Shown here in pieces: positions 51,280-52,114 of a stretch of 52,114 nt of DNA (positions are counted from its first letter, which is position 1; every line of letters starts with the position of its first letter). The notes under the pieces were generated by a model. That model worked only from the letters and a program-made list of their open reading frames with translations, did not search any database and had not been told where the DNA came from. The stretch comes from a virus: the IMG/VR virus record IMGVR_UViG_3300042462_000264, positions 1 to 52,114 of that record; one strand, 5' to 3'. The position numbers were made by a program, and so were the translations under genes.

Positions 51280-52114
51280 TAGTAACCGTTCTTAATATCG
51301 TTTTTAGTGAGAACGACGCTTTCTATAAATTCAAGATCAAGGCTTATAGAAACTGGAGTGCCGTCTTGGTGTGTTGCAAAGGTATCTAACTGCGCTGCAT
51401 AGTTTGTGTTGATCGAGGCTATCATGCATGTCGTAACTCTAGGCATCGCTAAATTTTCTACAAATTTTCCTGTGCTATCTCTACGAAGGAACTGAATTTC
51501 GAAATGATTTGGTGGAACCAAATATCGAGTTCCGCTACCTTCTGCAGCTGTGCCCTGTCCACCAGCATTCTCAGAGTGTGAATGGAATCTGAAGGTCTTA
51601 ATGATTTTCTTAACTTCTTCTGCTTCTTTTAAATTTCTTGGAGCAAATCTAAATTGGAACAAGAAGGATCTTGGTTGCGTTCCACCGTATGTCATTTCAA
51701 GCATCGGATTTAATGCATAACCGAGTCCTGATAGAATCGCTTCAGTTGATCGTGTCCCAAATATTCCTGCTCTTCCAGCCAGCTCTGCAAATACTTCTGT
51801 TCTTCCTAAAGCAGATCCAAGTCCACCTAAAGCAGCAGGAAATCCTGCGGAATATAGTCCTGCTCTACCTGAAGCCTGATTAATAGAAATTGATTGATAA
51901 TCATGTTTGTCTTGATTGATTACTGTATCAGGCATATACAAAGTGATTGAACTGTCTAATTCAACTGTTCTTTGTCCATAGGAAATGTCGCGACCACCAG
52001 TAAAAAATTCGATTCCATTTGCTCCAATTCCAATCAAATCTTCTGTAACTGTACCGATATTAAATTTAGAAGATTGAACTAGTGAACTTCTAAACAAAAA
52101 AGAACTATTAAACC
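51279..52114 (-). CDS. 48: Baseplate tail-tube cap gp48, 5' end outside window
   Basis: At least 278 residues are readable and the frame stays open to the right edge. A TTG at 52097 could be read as a start, but in-frame codons (Phe-Asn-Ser-Ser-Phe) continue upstream, so the true start is probably beyond the window (T4 gp48 is 364). The C-terminal region MPRVTTCMIASINTNYAAQLDTFATHQDGTPVSISLDLEFIESVVLTKNDI is typical of gp48/gp54 tube-initiator proteins. A Gly/Ala-rich middle (GLYSAGFPAALGGLGSALG) lies before the conserved MLEMTYGGTQPRSFLFQFRFAPRN. gp48 caps the baseplate so the tail tube can grow. Confidence 0.8.
   Translation of the reverse strand, partial: FNSSFLFRSSLVQSSKFNIGTVTEDLIGIGANGIEFFTGGRDISYGQRTVELDSSITLYMPDTVINQDKHDYQSISINQASGRAGLYSAGFPAALGGLGSALGRTEVFAELAGRAGIFGTRSTEAILSGLGYALNPMLEMTYGGTQPRSFLFQFRFAPRNLKEAEEVKKIIKTFRFHSHSENAGGQGTAAEGSGTRYLVPPNHFEIQFLRRDSTGKFVENLAMPRVTTCMIASINTNYAAQLDTFATHQDGTPVSISLDLEFIESVVLTKNDIKNGY

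Noticed and set aside
51279-52097. TTG at 52097 as the true start of gp48
   Set aside because: The frame stays open to the window edge with plausible protein sequence, and the readable part is shorter than T4 gp48, so the start is probably outside.

Overview
This window is the tail and tail-fibre half of a large T4-like (myovirus) phage genome. The gene set matches marine cyanophage/pelagiphage-type T4-like viruses: gp48, gp53, a gp27-like hub, gp5, gp25, gp6, a gp7-position wedge protein, gp8 and a DUF4815 protein, followed by many fibre genes, small structural proteins and 2-oxoglutarate/Fe(II) oxygenases. Every credible gene is on the minus strand, so transcription runs from high to low coordinates. 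Genes are packed with 1-16 base gaps or TAATG/ATGA overlaps, and no stretch over about 60 bases lacks a gene. I see no tRNA, integrase, photosynthesis gene or other host-specific marker, so the host cannot be named. The sequence is moderately AT-rich.

Layout, in transcription order. (1) 52114-38700, baseplate: gp48 (5' end outside the window), gp53, gp27-like hub, gp5 hub/lysozyme, gp25, gp6, gp7-like, gp8. (2) 38691-30648: DUF4815 protein with a proline-rich tail, a 949-residue structural protein, a small coiled-coil protein and a 347-residue fibre-like protein. (3) 30645-28696: a protein made of 24 full and 2 short copies of a 19-residue Pro/Tyr/Asn repeat. (4) 28693-25570: a four-gene overlapping cassette with its own sigma70-type promoter: prolyl-hydroxylase-like oxygenase, two paralogous proteins of unknown function, and a glycosyltransferase resembling hydroxyproline-GlcNAc transferases. 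(5) 25544-17800: a small structural protein and a giant 2470-residue fibre with about 170 Ala-core heptads and two inserted cupredoxin-like domains. (6) 17754-3464: a 164-residue protein plus a two-module Gly-rich adhesin, three tandem copies of a [mini-gene + ~110-residue protein + three-module Gly-rich adhesin] cassette, and a multidomain fibre plus a Gly-rich protein between copies 1 and 2. (7) 3427-1: two further oxygenases, two small conserved phage proteins, a stand-alone TIG-domain protein and a TIG/Ig/LamG fibre that runs off the left edge.

How the parts fit: the baseplate genes build the hub and wedges, and the remaining structural genes probably supply the fibre network and host-binding tips. 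NATAAATA boxes resembling T4 late promoters precede eight gene groups, so the adhesin modules look like separately transcribed late units. The most unusual part is region 3-4: a Pro-rich repeat protein beside a hydroxylase and a hydroxyproline-type glycosyltransferase, which suggests phage-encoded hydroxylation and glycosylation of tail proteins. This is inference. Three genes here are absent from a plain ORF list because they are short or edge-truncated: 6436-6603, 15412-15588 and 1-1167.
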